Origin: Solirubrobacteraceae bacterium | GTDB taxonomy: Bacteria > Actinomycetota > Thermoleophilia > Solirubrobacterales > Solirubrobacteraceae | Length of the DNA: 46,283 bases | NCBI GenBank assembly: GCA_030447275.1 | Contig: JAUJPF010000030.1 | Coordinates: forward strand, 1-46,283 | Direction: 5' to 3' | Shown: positions 31,219-43,176 of the stretch, piece by piece | Layout: each line of letters starts with the position of its first letter | Numbering within the stretch: the first letter of the stretch is position 1 | Position numbers and translations under genes: made by a program | The notes under the pieces: model-generated | What the model was told of the DNA's origin: nothing | Databases searched by the model: none | What the model saw: only the letters and a program-made list of their open reading frames with translations

Positions 31219-32523
31219 ATGGCCGACACCCCGAGAATCTCCGCCCACAGCATCCCGCCGCCGGAGGCGACCGAGCGCATGCGTGCGCAGGCGGTCGCCT
31301 CCTACGAGGCCAACCACGAGGACGTCCACCGTGTCCTGCTCCTGTACTCCGGCGGGCTCGACACGAGCGTGATGCTCAAGTGGATCCAGGACGAGTACGA
31401 GGCCGAGGTCGTGACGCTCACCGTCAACCTCGGCCAGCCGGGCGAGGACTACCACGTGGTCGAGGAGAAGGCCAAGCGGCTCGGGGCGGTCGAGACGTAC
31501 GTGGTCGACGCGCGCGAGGAGTTCGCGTTGGAGTTCATCGCGCCGGCGATCCGCGCCAACGCGATCTACGGGCTCGCCTATCCGCTCTTCACCGCGCTCG
31601 GCCGGCCGCTGATCGCCAAGCTGGCGGTCGAGTACGCGCGCAAGTCGGGGTGCGACACGATCGCGCACGGCTGCACCGGCAAGGGCAACGACCAGGTGCG
31701 GATCGAGGCGACGGTCGCGACGCTCGCGCCCGAGCTGAAGCTGATCGCGCCGGTCCGCTCGTGGGCGATGGGCCGCGACGAGGAGATCGCCTACGCGCGC
31801 GAGCACGGGATCCCCGTCAAGGGCGGCGTCGAGAGCGCGCCGTACTCGATCGACGACAACCTCTGGGGCCGCTCGTCGGAGGGCAAGTGGATCGAGGACC
31901 TCAGCCACGCGCCGGAGGACGACGTCTTCCAGCTCGTCACGCGACCGGAGGAGGCGCCCGACGAACCGGAGATCGTGACGCTCGACTTCGACCGCGGCGT
32001 CCCCGTCGCGCTGAACGGCGAGCAGCTCGGTCTGGTCGAGCTGCTCGAGCGGACGGCCGAGCTCGGGATGAAGCACGGCGTCGGGATCGTCGACCACATC
32101 GAGGACCGGATCGTCGGGCTGAAGGTGCGCGACATCTACGAGGTCCCGGCGGCCGCGATCATCCTGCCCGCGCACGCCGAGCTCGAGAAGCTCGTCGGGA
32201 CGATCCACCAGAACCAGTTCAAGCCCCAGCTCGACCGGCAGTGGGCCTACCTCGTCTACGCGGGGCTGTGGTGGGAGCCGCTGCGCTCGAACCTCGACGC
32301 GTACATGGACAGCGTCAACGAGTGGGTGACGGGGCGGATCGGGTTGAAGCTCTACAAGGGGTCGGCGCGGGTCGTGACGCGGGAGTCGCCGCACGCGGTG
32401 TACGACGCGCAGCTCGCGACGTTCGCCGAGTCGGGCGGGCTCTTCTCGCAGCAGGCGTCGCCGGGCTTCATCGAGCTGTGGTCGCTCCAGTCGCGGATGG
32501 CCTGGCGGCTGCGCAACGAGTGA
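31219..32523 (+). CDS. argG: Argininosuccinate synthase
   Basis: 434 residues. LLLYSGGLDTSVMLKWIQDE is the ATP PP-loop near residue 40, then LTVNLGQPGEDYHVVEEKAK, AHGCTGKGNDQVRIEATVAT, YSIDDNLWGRSSEGKWIEDL and TIHQNQFKPQLDRQWAYLVY. It joins citrulline and aspartate with ATP. A 25-residue N-terminal extension (ADTPRISAHSIPPPEATERM) precedes the core. It is 12 nt after argD; the usual argF, argR and argH genes do not follow. Instead a GNAT gene overlaps its stop. Confidence 0.97.
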   Translation: MADTPRISAHSIPPPEATERMRAQAVASYEANHEDVHRVLLLYSGGLDTSVMLKWIQDEYEAEVVTLTVNLGQPGEDYHVVEEKAKRLGAVETYVVDAREEFALEFIAPAIRANAIYGLAYPLFTALGRPLIAKLAVEYARKSGCDTIAHGCTGKGNDQVRIEATVATLAPELKLIAPVRSWAMGRDEEIAYAREHGIPVKGGVESAPYSIDDNLWGRSSEGKWIEDLSHAPEDDVFQLVTRPEEAPDEPEIVTLDFDRGVPVALNGEQLGLVELLERTAELGMKHGVGIVDHIEDRIVGLKVRDIYEVPAAAIILPAHAELEKLVGTIHQNQFKPQLDRQWAYLVYAGLWWEPLRSNLDAYMDSVNEWVTGRIGLKLYKGSARVVTRESPHAVYDAQLATFAESGGLFSQQASPGFIELWSLQSRMAWRLRNE

Positions 32524-33020
32524 TCCCGACGCTCACGACGGAGCGGCTGGAGCTCCGCGCGTTCACGGAGGCGGACTTCGAGACGTGGGCTGGGATCGTC
32601 GCGGACCCGGAGGTCGCGCGGTACATCGGCGGGGTGCGCGACCGGATGCAGGCGTGGCTGCGGATCGCGGCGTACCTCGGACACTGGCAGCTGCGCGGCT
32701 ACGGCCAGTGGGCCGTGGTCGAGCGGGATTCGGGGCGGCTCGTCGGGCGCAGCGGCCTCTGGTTCCCCGAGGGCTGGCCGGAGCTCGAGGTGGGGTGGAC
32801 GTTCGCGCGCTCGGCGTGGGGGAACGGGTACGCGACCGAGGCGGCGCGGGCGGCGGTCGAGTGGGGGCGGACGGAGCTCGGCCTGAGGCGGATCGCGTCG
32901 GCCATCGCGCCGGGGAACACGCGGTCGATCGCGGTCGCGGAGCGGCTCGGGATGCGCTTCGACCGCAAGGCCGTGCTGCCGCCCGACGACGAGGTGCTCG
33001 TCTACGCGATGGCGCTGTAG
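32520..33020 (+). CDS. RimJ/RimL-type GNAT acetyltransferase
   Basis: 166 residues: PTLTTERLELRAFTEADFET at the start, then GQWAVVERDSGRLVGRSGLW, VGWTFARSAWGNGYATEAAR (motif A with R/G-x-G-x-A acetyl-CoA loop) and IAPGNTRSIAVAERLGMRF. This is the Acetyltransf_3 subgroup that acetylates protein N-termini or small amines. GTG 32520 overlaps the argG stop as GTGA, which sets the start and places it at the end of the arginine operon. Substrate unknown. Confidence 0.88.
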   Translation: MIPTLTTERLELRAFTEADFETWAGIVADPEVARYIGGVRDRMQAWLRIAAYLGHWQLRGYGQWAVVERDSGRLVGRSGLWFPEGWPELEVGWTFARSAWGNGYATEAARAAVEWGRTELGLRRIASAIAPGNTRSIAVAERLGMRFDRKAVLPPDDEVLVYAMAL

Positions 33021-33053
33021 GAGCGTCCGCCTCCGGGCCCATACTGCGGTCCG

Positions 33054-35996
33054 GTGAACCCTGACCGTCAGCCGCAGCCGCTCCGCGTCGAGCGCGTCGA
33101 GTGGATCCCGTCCTCGCCGGACGAGATCGAGGTCCGCGTGTACGGCGTGTGGCACGGCTCGACGGTGCCGCCGGCGGTGTCGCTCGTGATCGGCAACGAC
33201 GTCGTCGCGCCCCTGGCCGACCCGCCGCCGCCGGGCCTCGCGCCGGCGTGGTCGTCGGCGTACATGGTCACGGTCGAGGCTCGCGTCGAGCTCGAGGCGG
33301 GCAACGCCGCGGTCGTGGGGCCGGACTTCGCGGTCCCACTCCCGGCGGCCGAGCCGGGCGCGATGGACGGGCCGCCGGGGACGGTGGTCGACCCGAAGGT
33401 GCTGGCCGAACGGCGCGCCCGGCGGGCGGAGGTGGCCGAGGAGAGCGCCGCGGCGCGCGCGGCCTCCGCCGAGGAGACGGTCGAGACGCTGCGCGCGCAG
33501 CTCGCCCACTTGGAGGAGCGCGCGGCGCGGGCGGGCGCCGACCGCGACGCGCTCGCGGGGCGGGTCGCCGACGCCGAGCGCCGGCTGCGGCTCGCCGAGC
33601 AGCGCGAGGAGGCCGAGCGCCGCCGCCGCAGCGAGCTCGAGGATGACGTCGCGTCGTCCCGGCGCGGCGCCCAATCCGAGATCGAGGACCTCCGCGCGCG
33701 GCTCGCCGCGGCCGAGGAGCTCGTCGAGACCCTCGAACGAGAGCTCACCGACGCCCGCCGGCAGACCGCGGACGCGATCCGGATCGCCGAGGCGGAGAGC
33801 GCCGCCCGCCGAGCCGAGACCGACGGCCTGCGCGTCGAGGCCGACGCGCTCCGCGCCGAAGCCGAGTCGCTCCGCGCCCGCGCCGCCGAGGCGGACGCGC
33901 TCCGCGCCGAGGCGGAGGCTCTCCGCACCGAAGCCGACGCCCTCCGCGCTCGCGCCGCGGAAGCGGACGTCCTCCGCGCCGAAGCCGACGCGCTGCGCGC
34001 CCGCGCCGCCCAGGCCGACGCGCTCCGCGCCGAGGCCGACGCCCTTCGCGCCCGGGCCGACGCCGCCGACGCCTTCCGCGTCCGCGCGGCCGAGCTGGAG
34101 GAGCGCCTCGCCGCGGCGCCCGCGACCTCCGACCACGAGCGGGCGCTGGTCGCGCACGTCGCGACGCTCGAGCGCGAGCTGGCACGGCGCGCCGCGGTCC
34201 AGGAGCGGGTGCAGGAGGCGATCGGCCTCATCCGCGAGGAGCTGGCGCAGGTCCGCGCGCAGGTCGAGAGCGCGCGGCCGGCGGGCGCGGCCGACGTCGC
34301 GTCGCTCGCGGGCCTCCGCGACCAGCTCCTCACCTTCGAGGAGCGCCGCCAGGCGCTCGAGGCCACGCTCCGCGCCCGCGAGGTCGAGCTCGGCGCCGCA
34401 CGCAACGAGCTCGAACGCGCGCGGGACGCCGCCGCCGATGCACGCGCGGAGGCCAAGCGGGAGCGCCAGGGGCTCGCGGTCGCCGAGCAGAGCGCGGCCG
34501 AGGCGCGCCGCGTGGCGGCCGAGCTGCGCGACCGGCTGGCGAGCGAGCAGGCCGCCCGCGCCGCGGTGGAGGAGCAGCTCGCGCGGCAGGGCGCCGCGGA
34601 CGACACGCCGGCCGGTCCGCCCACCACCGACGACCCCGCGCTCGACACCCTGATCGCCGGCCTGCGCGCCCAGGTCGCGGACGCCCGCCGCCAGCTCGAG
34701 CAGTGGGGCGGCGAGGAGCCTCACCCCGAGGCCTCGCCCGCCGCGGAGCGCGCGGCCGAGCCGCCGGCGTTCGAGGAGCGCGCCGCCGAGCCTCACGGCT
34801 CCGCCGAGCCGCCGGCGCTCGACGAGCCGCTGCCGCCGAAGCCTGCCGGCTGGCGGCCGCCCGACCGCGAGCAGGAGGACGCCGCCGCCGCGCAGCCGCC
34901 GGCGCCCGAGCCTCCCGCCGACGCGACGCGCGCGCGCCTCCAGGCGATCTCGGCCGAGCTGCGCTCCGCGGTGCCCGAGGAAGGCGGCGGGCCCGCGTCG
35001 CGCCACGACGTCATCGCCGACCTCCAGCGGGCCGCCGAGAGGCTCCGCGCGGCGGCCGAGCACGAGCTGGAGCGGCTCGAACAGCCCGGGGGAGAGGCGC
35101 CCGCCGCGCCGGCGACGCCGCCGCCCGACGTCGCCGCCCCGGACGAGCCCGCCGCCGCGAAGACCGCGGTCGACGTCGCCGAGTGGGCCACCTCCCTCGC
35201 CCTCGCCCGCGCGCGGACCGGCGCCGCGCCGATCGAGGAGCTCGGCGCGCGGTGGGTCGTCCCGGCGACCGAGGAGGGGCCGTGGCTGCGCGCCGGGCTC
35301 GAGCGGCTCGCCGCCTCCGATCCCGGCACCGCCGCGCAGCTGCTCGCCGCCCTGCTCCCCGCCCAGGCGCTCGTCGCCGAGGCGGATCTCGCGTACGACC
35401 TCACCGCCCCCTCGGTCGGGACGCTGCGCGTCATCATCGAGGGCGGCCTCGCCCGCGTCGAGCCCCGCGACGCTCCGGGCCCCCGCGACGAGGTCGACGT
35501 CATCGTCGAGGGGCCGCTCGACGCGCTCGCGCCGCTCGCCGCCGGCGGCGCCGGCTGGCGGCTGCGGGGCGTCCGCACGAGCGGCAGCCGCCGCCGGCTG
35601 CGGCGTCTCGTCAAGGCCCGCCGGCGCCCCGTCGGCCTCGGTGAGCTCGGCCTCGCCGGCTCGCCCGTCCACCCGGGCCTGCTCCTCGCCGCGCTCGGCG
35701 CCGCCGTGGAGCCGGCGTCGACCCGCGGCCACCGCTTCGCCGTCACCTACGCCGTCGGCGGCGACGGCGCCTGGCTCGTCGTGGCCGCCGCCGCCGCGCC
35801 GCTCGCCGTCCGTCCCCACGCGCCCGACCGGGAGTCCGCCGCCGCGACGGTCGTGGTCAGCGCCCCGGCGTTCATGCCCCTCCTCGCCGGCCACGAGCCG
35901 CCGCGCGGCGAGCGGGCGTCGGTCGTCGGCGACCGCCGCGCCGTCGACCTCCTCCACGGCTGGTTCGACACCGCCCGCGGAGCGGGGCCGCAGTGA
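33054..35996 (+). CDS. Long coiled-coil protein with SCP2-like C-terminal repeats
   Basis: 980 residues. Residues ~1-110 form a beta-rich N-domain (VERVEWIPSSPDEIEVRVYG). Residues ~120-510 are an almost unbroken coiled coil with a tandem Ala/Leu/Arg repeat (variants of ADALRAEA, DNA 33830-34090). A Pro/Glu/Ala linker follows to ~630. The C-terminus has two related domains: VGTLRVIIEGGLARVEP with VDVIVEGPLDALAPLAAGGA, and FAVTYAVGGDGAWLVVAAAA with SAPAFMPLLAGHEPPRGERA and VVGDRRAVDLLHGWF. These resemble SCP2-type lipid-binding folds, where a charged GDR motif recurs. There is no signal peptide. CATACT 8 nt before GTG 33054 suggests a leaderless start. Role unknown; structural or scaffold-like. 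Confidence 0.7.
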   Translation: MNPDRQPQPLRVERVEWIPSSPDEIEVRVYGVWHGSTVPPAVSLVIGNDVVAPLADPPPPGLAPAWSSAYMVTVEARVELEAGNAAVVGPDFAVPLPAAEPGAMDGPPGTVVDPKVLAERRARRAEVAEESAAARAASAEETVETLRAQLAHLEERAARAGADRDALAGRVADAERRLRLAEQREEAERRRRSELEDDVASSRRGAQSEIEDLRARLAAAEELVETLERELTDARRQTADAIRIAEAESAARRAETDGLRVEADALRAEAESLRARAAEADALRAEAEALRTEADALRARAAEADVLRAEADALRARAAQADALRAEADALRARADAADAFRVRAAELEERLAAAPATSDHERALVAHVATLERELARRAAVQERVQEAIGLIREELAQVRAQVESARPAGAADVASLAGLRDQLLTFEERRQALEATLRAREVELGAARNELERARDAAADARAEAKRERQGLAVAEQSAAEARRVAAELRDRLASEQAARAAVEEQLARQGAADDTPAGPPTTDDPALDTLIAGLRAQVADARRQLEQWGGEEPHPEASPAAERAAEPPAFEERAAEPHGSAEPPALDEPLPPKPAGWRPPDREQEDAAAAQPPAPEPPADATRARLQAISAELRSAVPEEGGGPASRHDVIADLQRAAERLRAAAEHELERLEQPGGEAPAAPATPPPDVAAPDEPAAAKTAVDVAEWATSLALARARTGAAPIEELGARWVVPATEEGPWLRAGLERLAASDPGTAAQLLAALLPAQALVAEADLAYDLTAPSVGTLRVIIEGGLARVEPRDAPGPRDEVDVIVEGPLDALAPLAAGGAGWRLRGVRTSGSRRRLRRLVKARRRPVGLGELGLAGSPVHPGLLLAALGAAVEPASTRGHRFAVTYAVGGDGAWLVVAAAAAPLAVRPHAPDRESAAATVVVSAPAFMPLLAGHEPPRGERASVVGDRRAVDLLHGWFDTARGAGPQ

Positions 35997-36081
35997 CCGG
36001 CGGAAGACGGCGCAACGTCCGGCAATCGCCAGCGCGCCCGCACCGCCCCGTCCGACCCGCCGCCTAGCATCCATAACCCCC

Positions 36082-39648
<3,567 letters not shown>

Positions 39649-39650
39649 CG

Positions 39651-40814
39651 ATGTCGTCCGGGGGGCGGCGGCTGCGCGCGTTCGTCCTGATGCCGTTCTC
39701 CGCCGAGTTCAACTCGGTTTACGAAAAGCTCATCAGGCCGCCCCTGGCGGCCGCGGGGTACGAGGTGATGCGCGCCGACTCATTCCTCGACCAGCACAAC
39801 GTCATGCGCGACGTCATACGCGGGATCGCGGAGGCGGATCTCATCGTCGCCGAGGTCACGATTCCCAACGCGAACGTGTACTACGAGCTTGGTGTTGCTC
39901 ACGCGCTTGCGAGGCCGACCGTCCTGCTCACGCAGTCCGTCGAGTCCCTTCCCTTCGACCTGAAGAGCTATCGGGCCGTCGCTTACTCCACGCATTTCGC
40001 TGAGGTCGATGAGCTCACCCAGCGGTTGACCCAGATCGCAGAGGCGCGGGCTGCGGGCGATGTGAAGTTCGGGAGCCCGGTCACGGATTTCTTGCCCGCC
40101 GGCGAGTTCGGGCGCGCGGAAAGGACGGCAGAGGCAGAGGCAGAGGAAGGACCCCCGGATGAGGATGAGCCGCCTCGTTTCCTCGATTCGCTGGTCGACG
40201 TGGAAGCCGCCGTCCAGCGAATGAACGACCTCTTCGAGCAGGTTGCCGATTCGACGAACGCCATCGGGGACAAGGTGGCACGCCGCGGAGAGCAGCTCGA
40301 CTCGATCGACATGGGCGCGCACGGGGCGACAGTCCGAGCGCAGCGGATCACAGCGGCCGCTGCGAAGGACATGCGTGAGTACGCGCGCGAACTCGACGGG
40401 ATAGCCGCTCCCCTCGACGAAACGGTCGAGCGCGTGACGACCCATGGTTGGAACGTCGCCTCGAGCCTCTCTCCGGATAACGCGGATCAGCGGGAGCAGC
40501 TGGAGGAGTTGAAGGAGAGCATGGAGGTTCTGCTCTCTGGGGGACGCGAGGGACGGGAGGGACTCCTCGAATTTCGCGACAGCGTTGCGTCTGTCACGGG
40601 AGTCACCCGTGATTTGGATCGGGCGTCATCAGCCGTCCGGCGCAGCCTCGCCCGGATCATCGGCGCCATTGAGACCGTGGAAGCGTTCGCTGAGCGCGTT
40701 GTCCAGTTCGCGGACGAGAACCTCGGCGAGCAGACGCGCGAGGAAGCCGCGCCCGACGCCGGGGGATCGCCTGCTGGGGCTTCCGCTGAAGCCGCGCCCG
40801 ACGAACCTGAGTAG
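39651..40814 (+). CDS. 2-deoxyribosyltransferase/TIR-like domain fused to coiled coil
   Basis: 387 residues, starting 2 nt after dnaE. Residues 1-~125 read RAFVLMPFSAEFNSVYEKLI, YEVMRADSFLDQHNVMRDVI, ADLIVAEVTIPNANVYYELG and VAHALARPTVLLTQ, the pattern of nucleoside 2-deoxyribosyltransferase/TIR-like nucleotide-handling domains found in many prokaryotic conflict proteins. YYELG supplies the typical catalytic Glu. After an acidic linker comes a long helical region with alternating Ala/Asp/Arg (VEAAVQRMNDLFEQVADSTN, SASSAVRRSLA-type), resembling receptor signalling helices. G+C is lower than dnaE (35/60 at 39961-40020), suggesting acquisition. No membrane segment. Candidate defence sensor-effector. 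Confidence 0.7.
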   Translation: MSSGGRRLRAFVLMPFSAEFNSVYEKLIRPPLAAAGYEVMRADSFLDQHNVMRDVIRGIAEADLIVAEVTIPNANVYYELGVAHALARPTVLLTQSVESLPFDLKSYRAVAYSTHFAEVDELTQRLTQIAEARAAGDVKFGSPVTDFLPAGEFGRAERTAEAEAEEGPPDEDEPPRFLDSLVDVEAAVQRMNDLFEQVADSTNAIGDKVARRGEQLDSIDMGAHGATVRAQRITAAAAKDMREYARELDGIAAPLDETVERVTTHGWNVASSLSPDNADQREQLEELKESMEVLLSGGREGREGLLEFRDSVASVTGVTRDLDRASSAVRRSLARIIGAIETVEAFAERVVQFADENLGEQTREEAAPDAGGSPAGASAEAAPDEPE

Positions 40815-40825
40815 CCGCCAGGCCC

Positions 40826-41107
40826 GTGGCACGCCCGAGGGTCTTGAGGCTGCGGTGGACGAACGCGGCTACCGAGCATGTCCAAAGGCACGGGTTGCGG
40901 CGAGCTGAAGTCGACCAGGTGCTGTCGAACCGTCGCCTCATACGGCCGAACCGCCGCGCGGCGGGCCGGATCTCGGTGATCGGCGCAACCGATGGAGGCC
41001 GCATCCTCGAAGTCGCGCTCGATCCGACCGCCGACGAGGTGGAGTGGGAGGTCGTGACGGCCTTGGACGCGAGCGAGGTGGACAAGCGGCGTCTGACGGC
41101 GCGGTAG
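40826..41107 (+). CDS. BrnT-like type II toxin
   Basis: 93 residues: LRLRWTNAATEHVQRHGLRR, AEVDQVLSNRRLIRPNRRAA, GRISVIGATDGGRILEVALD and a C-terminal Val-Val-Thr-Ala plus Glu/Lys/Arg segment. The W-x-x-x-x-x-H-x-x-x-H-G pattern, the GR-x-x-x-IGAT strand and the final ERR-like helix match BrnT/RelE-fold ribonuclease toxins (COG2929/DUF4258 style). The toxin gene precedes its antitoxin, as in brnTA. GTG 40826 is 11 nt after the TIR-like gene, so all three may share a transcript. Subfamily assignment is moderately sure. Confidence 0.65.
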   Translation: MARPRVLRLRWTNAATEHVQRHGLRRAEVDQVLSNRRLIRPNRRAAGRISVIGATDGGRILEVALDPTADEVEWEVVTALDASEVDKRRLTAR

Positions 41108-41110
41108 CAT
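41105..41110 (+). promoter_or_regulatory. Candidate antitoxin -10 overlapping the toxin stop codon
   Basis: TAGCAT includes the toxin's TAG stop and ends 8 nt before the antitoxin GTG. A separate leaderless antitoxin transcript would keep antitoxin in excess. Confidence 0.4.
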
Positions 41111-41118
41111 CACGGACC

Positions 41119-41430
41119 GTGCCCGAGGATTCTTTCGAACCGTTCTTCGAGGAGGGCCACCTCGTCGAGCATGTCCTCGAGGTTCGGCTGAGCGGAGCGG
41201 ACCTAGCGAGCCTTGACTTGCTCGCTGAGGCTCGCGGCATGCGAACCGACGAGGTGATCGCGGCAGCCGTTCGCAGCTACGCCAATCAACGTCGCTTCGC
41301 GGAGGCTGGCGCCACGCTCGAACAGTTCGCCGGACGTGTTCAACGCCTGCCGCGCTCCGCCGCGGCGGATTCGGCAAGCCTCACGTTGAAGCCGTGGCAA
41401 GACGCCGGCCTCCTCCTCGCCGGGACCTGA
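41119..41430 (+). CDS. Putative antitoxin (RHH-like) for the BrnT-like toxin
   Basis: 103 residues. After an acidic start (PEDSFEPFFEEGHLVEHV) a strand-helix-helix unit follows: LEVRLSGADLASLDLLAEAR, then GMRTDEVIAAAVRSYA. This is the ribbon-helix-helix pattern of CopG/BrnA-type antitoxins, and the remaining tail is a plausible toxin-neutralising segment. GTG 41119 is chosen for the hexamer TAGCAT 8 nt upstream and the position 11 nt after the toxin. It would bind its own promoter and the toxin. Confidence 0.65.
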   Translation: MPEDSFEPFFEEGHLVEHVLEVRLSGADLASLDLLAEARGMRTDEVIAAAVRSYANQRRFAEAGATLEQFAGRVQRLPRSAAADSASLTLKPWQDAGLLLAGT

Positions 41431-41467
41431 CGCCGACGCCGCTTGCGTCCCCTCCTACGCTGAACCT

Positions 41468-41860
41468 ATGGAGAAGGTCTTGAAGTCCGAGCAGGAGTGG
41501 CGCGAGGAGCTCGCGCCCGACCAGTACGCCGTGCTGCGCCAGGCGGCGACGGAGCCGCCGTTCATGGGGAAGTTCGTCGACACGAAGGACGACGGCGTCT
41601 ACACGTGCGCCGGCTGCGGCAACGAGCTGTTCGACGCCGGCACGAAGTTCGAGTCCGGCTCCGGGTGGCCGAGCTTCACCGACCCGAAGAACACCGAGAA
41701 CGTCGAGCTGCGCACGGACGCGAGCCACGGGATGGTGAGGACCGAGGTCGTCTGCGCCCGCTGCGGCGGCCACCTCGGCCACGTCTTCGACGACGGGCCC
41801 GGCCCGAGCGGCCAGCGCTTCTGCATCAACTCGTGCGCGCTGGACCTCGAGCGCCGCTGA
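41468..41860 (+). CDS. msrB: Peptide methionine (R)-S-oxide reductase
   Basis: 130 residues. Zinc-binding CAGCGNELF and CARCGGHLGHVFDDGPG, substrate-binding GSGWPSFTDP and the catalytic cysteine in GQRFCINSCAL (near residue 119). It repairs oxidised methionine in proteins, using thioredoxin. ATG 41468 follows TACGCT (41456-41461) by 6 nt, a leaderless arrangement. The TGA overlaps the CTG start of the next gene. Confidence 0.97.
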   Translation: MEKVLKSEQEWREELAPDQYAVLRQAATEPPFMGKFVDTKDDGVYTCAGCGNELFDAGTKFESGSGWPSFTDPKNTENVELRTDASHGMVRTEVVCARCGGHLGHVFDDGPGPSGQRFCINSCALDLERR

Positions 41861-43176
41861 CGCTCGAGCCCGAGGAGCTTCGGCGCCTCGGGCATCGCGT
41901 CGTCGACGCGATCGTCGCGCACTGGGAGGACGTCGAGGGCGCGCCGCCGATCCGGACGGGTGACGCCGCCGCGCTGCGCAGCGCGGTCGGCGGCCCGCCG
42001 CCCGACGGCCCGGGCGACCCCGACGCCGCGCTCGACCGGCTGCTCGACGAGGTCCTGCCGTTCATGCAGCACGGCGACCACCCGCGGTTCTTCGCGCGGA
42101 TCGGCTCGCCGTCGAACCCGGTCTCGGCGCTGGCCGACGCGCTCGCGGCGGGCCTGAACGTCTTCGCGGGCTCGTGGGCCGGCGGCAGCGGCCCGGCCAC
42201 CGTCGAGCTGACGGTGATCGACTGGCTGCGCGGCTGGTGCGGCCTGCCGGAGGGGACGGGAGGGATCCTCGTCAGCGGCGGCAGCGTCGCGAGCCTCACC
42301 GCGCTGGCCGCCGCCCGCGCCGCTCGCCCCCACGCCACGACCGCCGTCGTCTCCGACCAGACGCACGCGTCGGTCACCCGCGCGCTGCGGCTGCTCGGCG
42401 TCGAGGTCCGCACGCTCGCGAGCGAGGGCTCCCGCCTGCGCCCCGAGGACCTCGACCTCGACGACGGCGTCCTGTGCGTCGTCGCCACCGCCGGAACCAC
42501 GAACACCGGCGCCGTCGACCCGCTCGAGGAGATCGCCGAGCGCTGCCTCGCGCACGGGGTCTGGCTGCACGTCGACGGCGCCTACGGCGCGCCCGCCGTC
42601 CTCACCGAGCGCGGCCGGACGCTGCTGCGCGGACTCGAGCGCGCCGACTCGGTCGTGCTCGACCCGCACAAGTGGCTCTTCCAGCCGTACGAGGCGGGCT
42701 GCGCGCTCGTCCGCCACCCGGGCGCGCTCGAGGCGGCGTTCTCGATGCTGCCCGAGTACCTGCGCGACGTCTCGGTCTCGGCCGGCGACGAGGTGAGCTT
42801 CCGCGACCGCGGCCCGCAGCTCAGCCGCGGCTCGCGCGCGCTCAAGCTGTGGCTGTCGCTGCACACGTTCGGCCTCGACGCGTTCCGCGCGGCCATCGAC
42901 CGCGGGATCGACCTGGCCGAGCGCGCCCAGTGCGCGATCGAGGCGAGTGAGGAGCTCGAGACAGTCACGCCGGCGCAGCTCGGGATCGTCACGTTCGCCC
43001 CGCGAAGCGGCGACGCGGGGGAGCTGGCCGACCGCGTCGTCGCCGACGGCTTCGCGGCACCGAGCTCGACGGTCCTCGAAGGCCGTACCGTGATGCGCAT
43101 GTGCACGATCAACCCGCGCACGACCGACGACGACATCGAGCGCACGATCGCGCGCATCGCGGAGCTGGCCGGATGA
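41857..43176 (+). CDS. PLP-dependent amino acid decarboxylase, group II (CTG start)
   Basis: 439 residues of the aromatic-L-amino-acid/glutamate decarboxylase family: LTLEPEELRRLGHRVVDAIV at the N-terminus, HGDHPRFFARIGSPSNPVSA, GILVSGGSVASLTALAAARA, VVATAGTTNTGAVDPLEEIA, LHVDGAYGAPAVL (PLP Asp) and DPHKWLFQPYEAG (Schiff-base Lys near 273). Family members start at M-x-L-x-P-E-E, which here is CTG 41857-41859, overlapping the msrB TGA (CTGA). The first in-frame ATG is ~70 residues later and would remove conserved sequence. Substrate unknown; Tyr, Trp or Phe analogues are possible. Confidence 0.88.
   Translation: MTLEPEELRRLGHRVVDAIVAHWEDVEGAPPIRTGDAAALRSAVGGPPPDGPGDPDAALDRLLDEVLPFMQHGDHPRFFARIGSPSNPVSALADALAAGLNVFAGSWAGGSGPATVELTVIDWLRGWCGLPEGTGGILVSGGSVASLTALAAARAARPHATTAVVSDQTHASVTRALRLLGVEVRTLASEGSRLRPEDLDLDDGVLCVVATAGTTNTGAVDPLEEIAERCLAHGVWLHVDGAYGAPAVLTERGRTLLRGLERADSVVLDPHKWLFQPYEAGCALVRHPGALEAAFSMLPEYLRDVSVSAGDEVSFRDRGPQLSRGSRALKLWLSLHTFGLDAFRAAIDRGIDLAERAQCAIEASEELETVTPAQLGIVTFAPRSGDAGELADRVVADGFAAPSSTVLEGRTVMRMCTINPRTTDDDIERTIARIAELAG

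Noticed and set aside
33830..34090. Short-period repeats looking CRISPR- or tandem-repeat-like
   Set aside because: They are the in-frame heptad-type ADALRAEA repeats of the coiled-coil protein, with variable units and no unique spacers.
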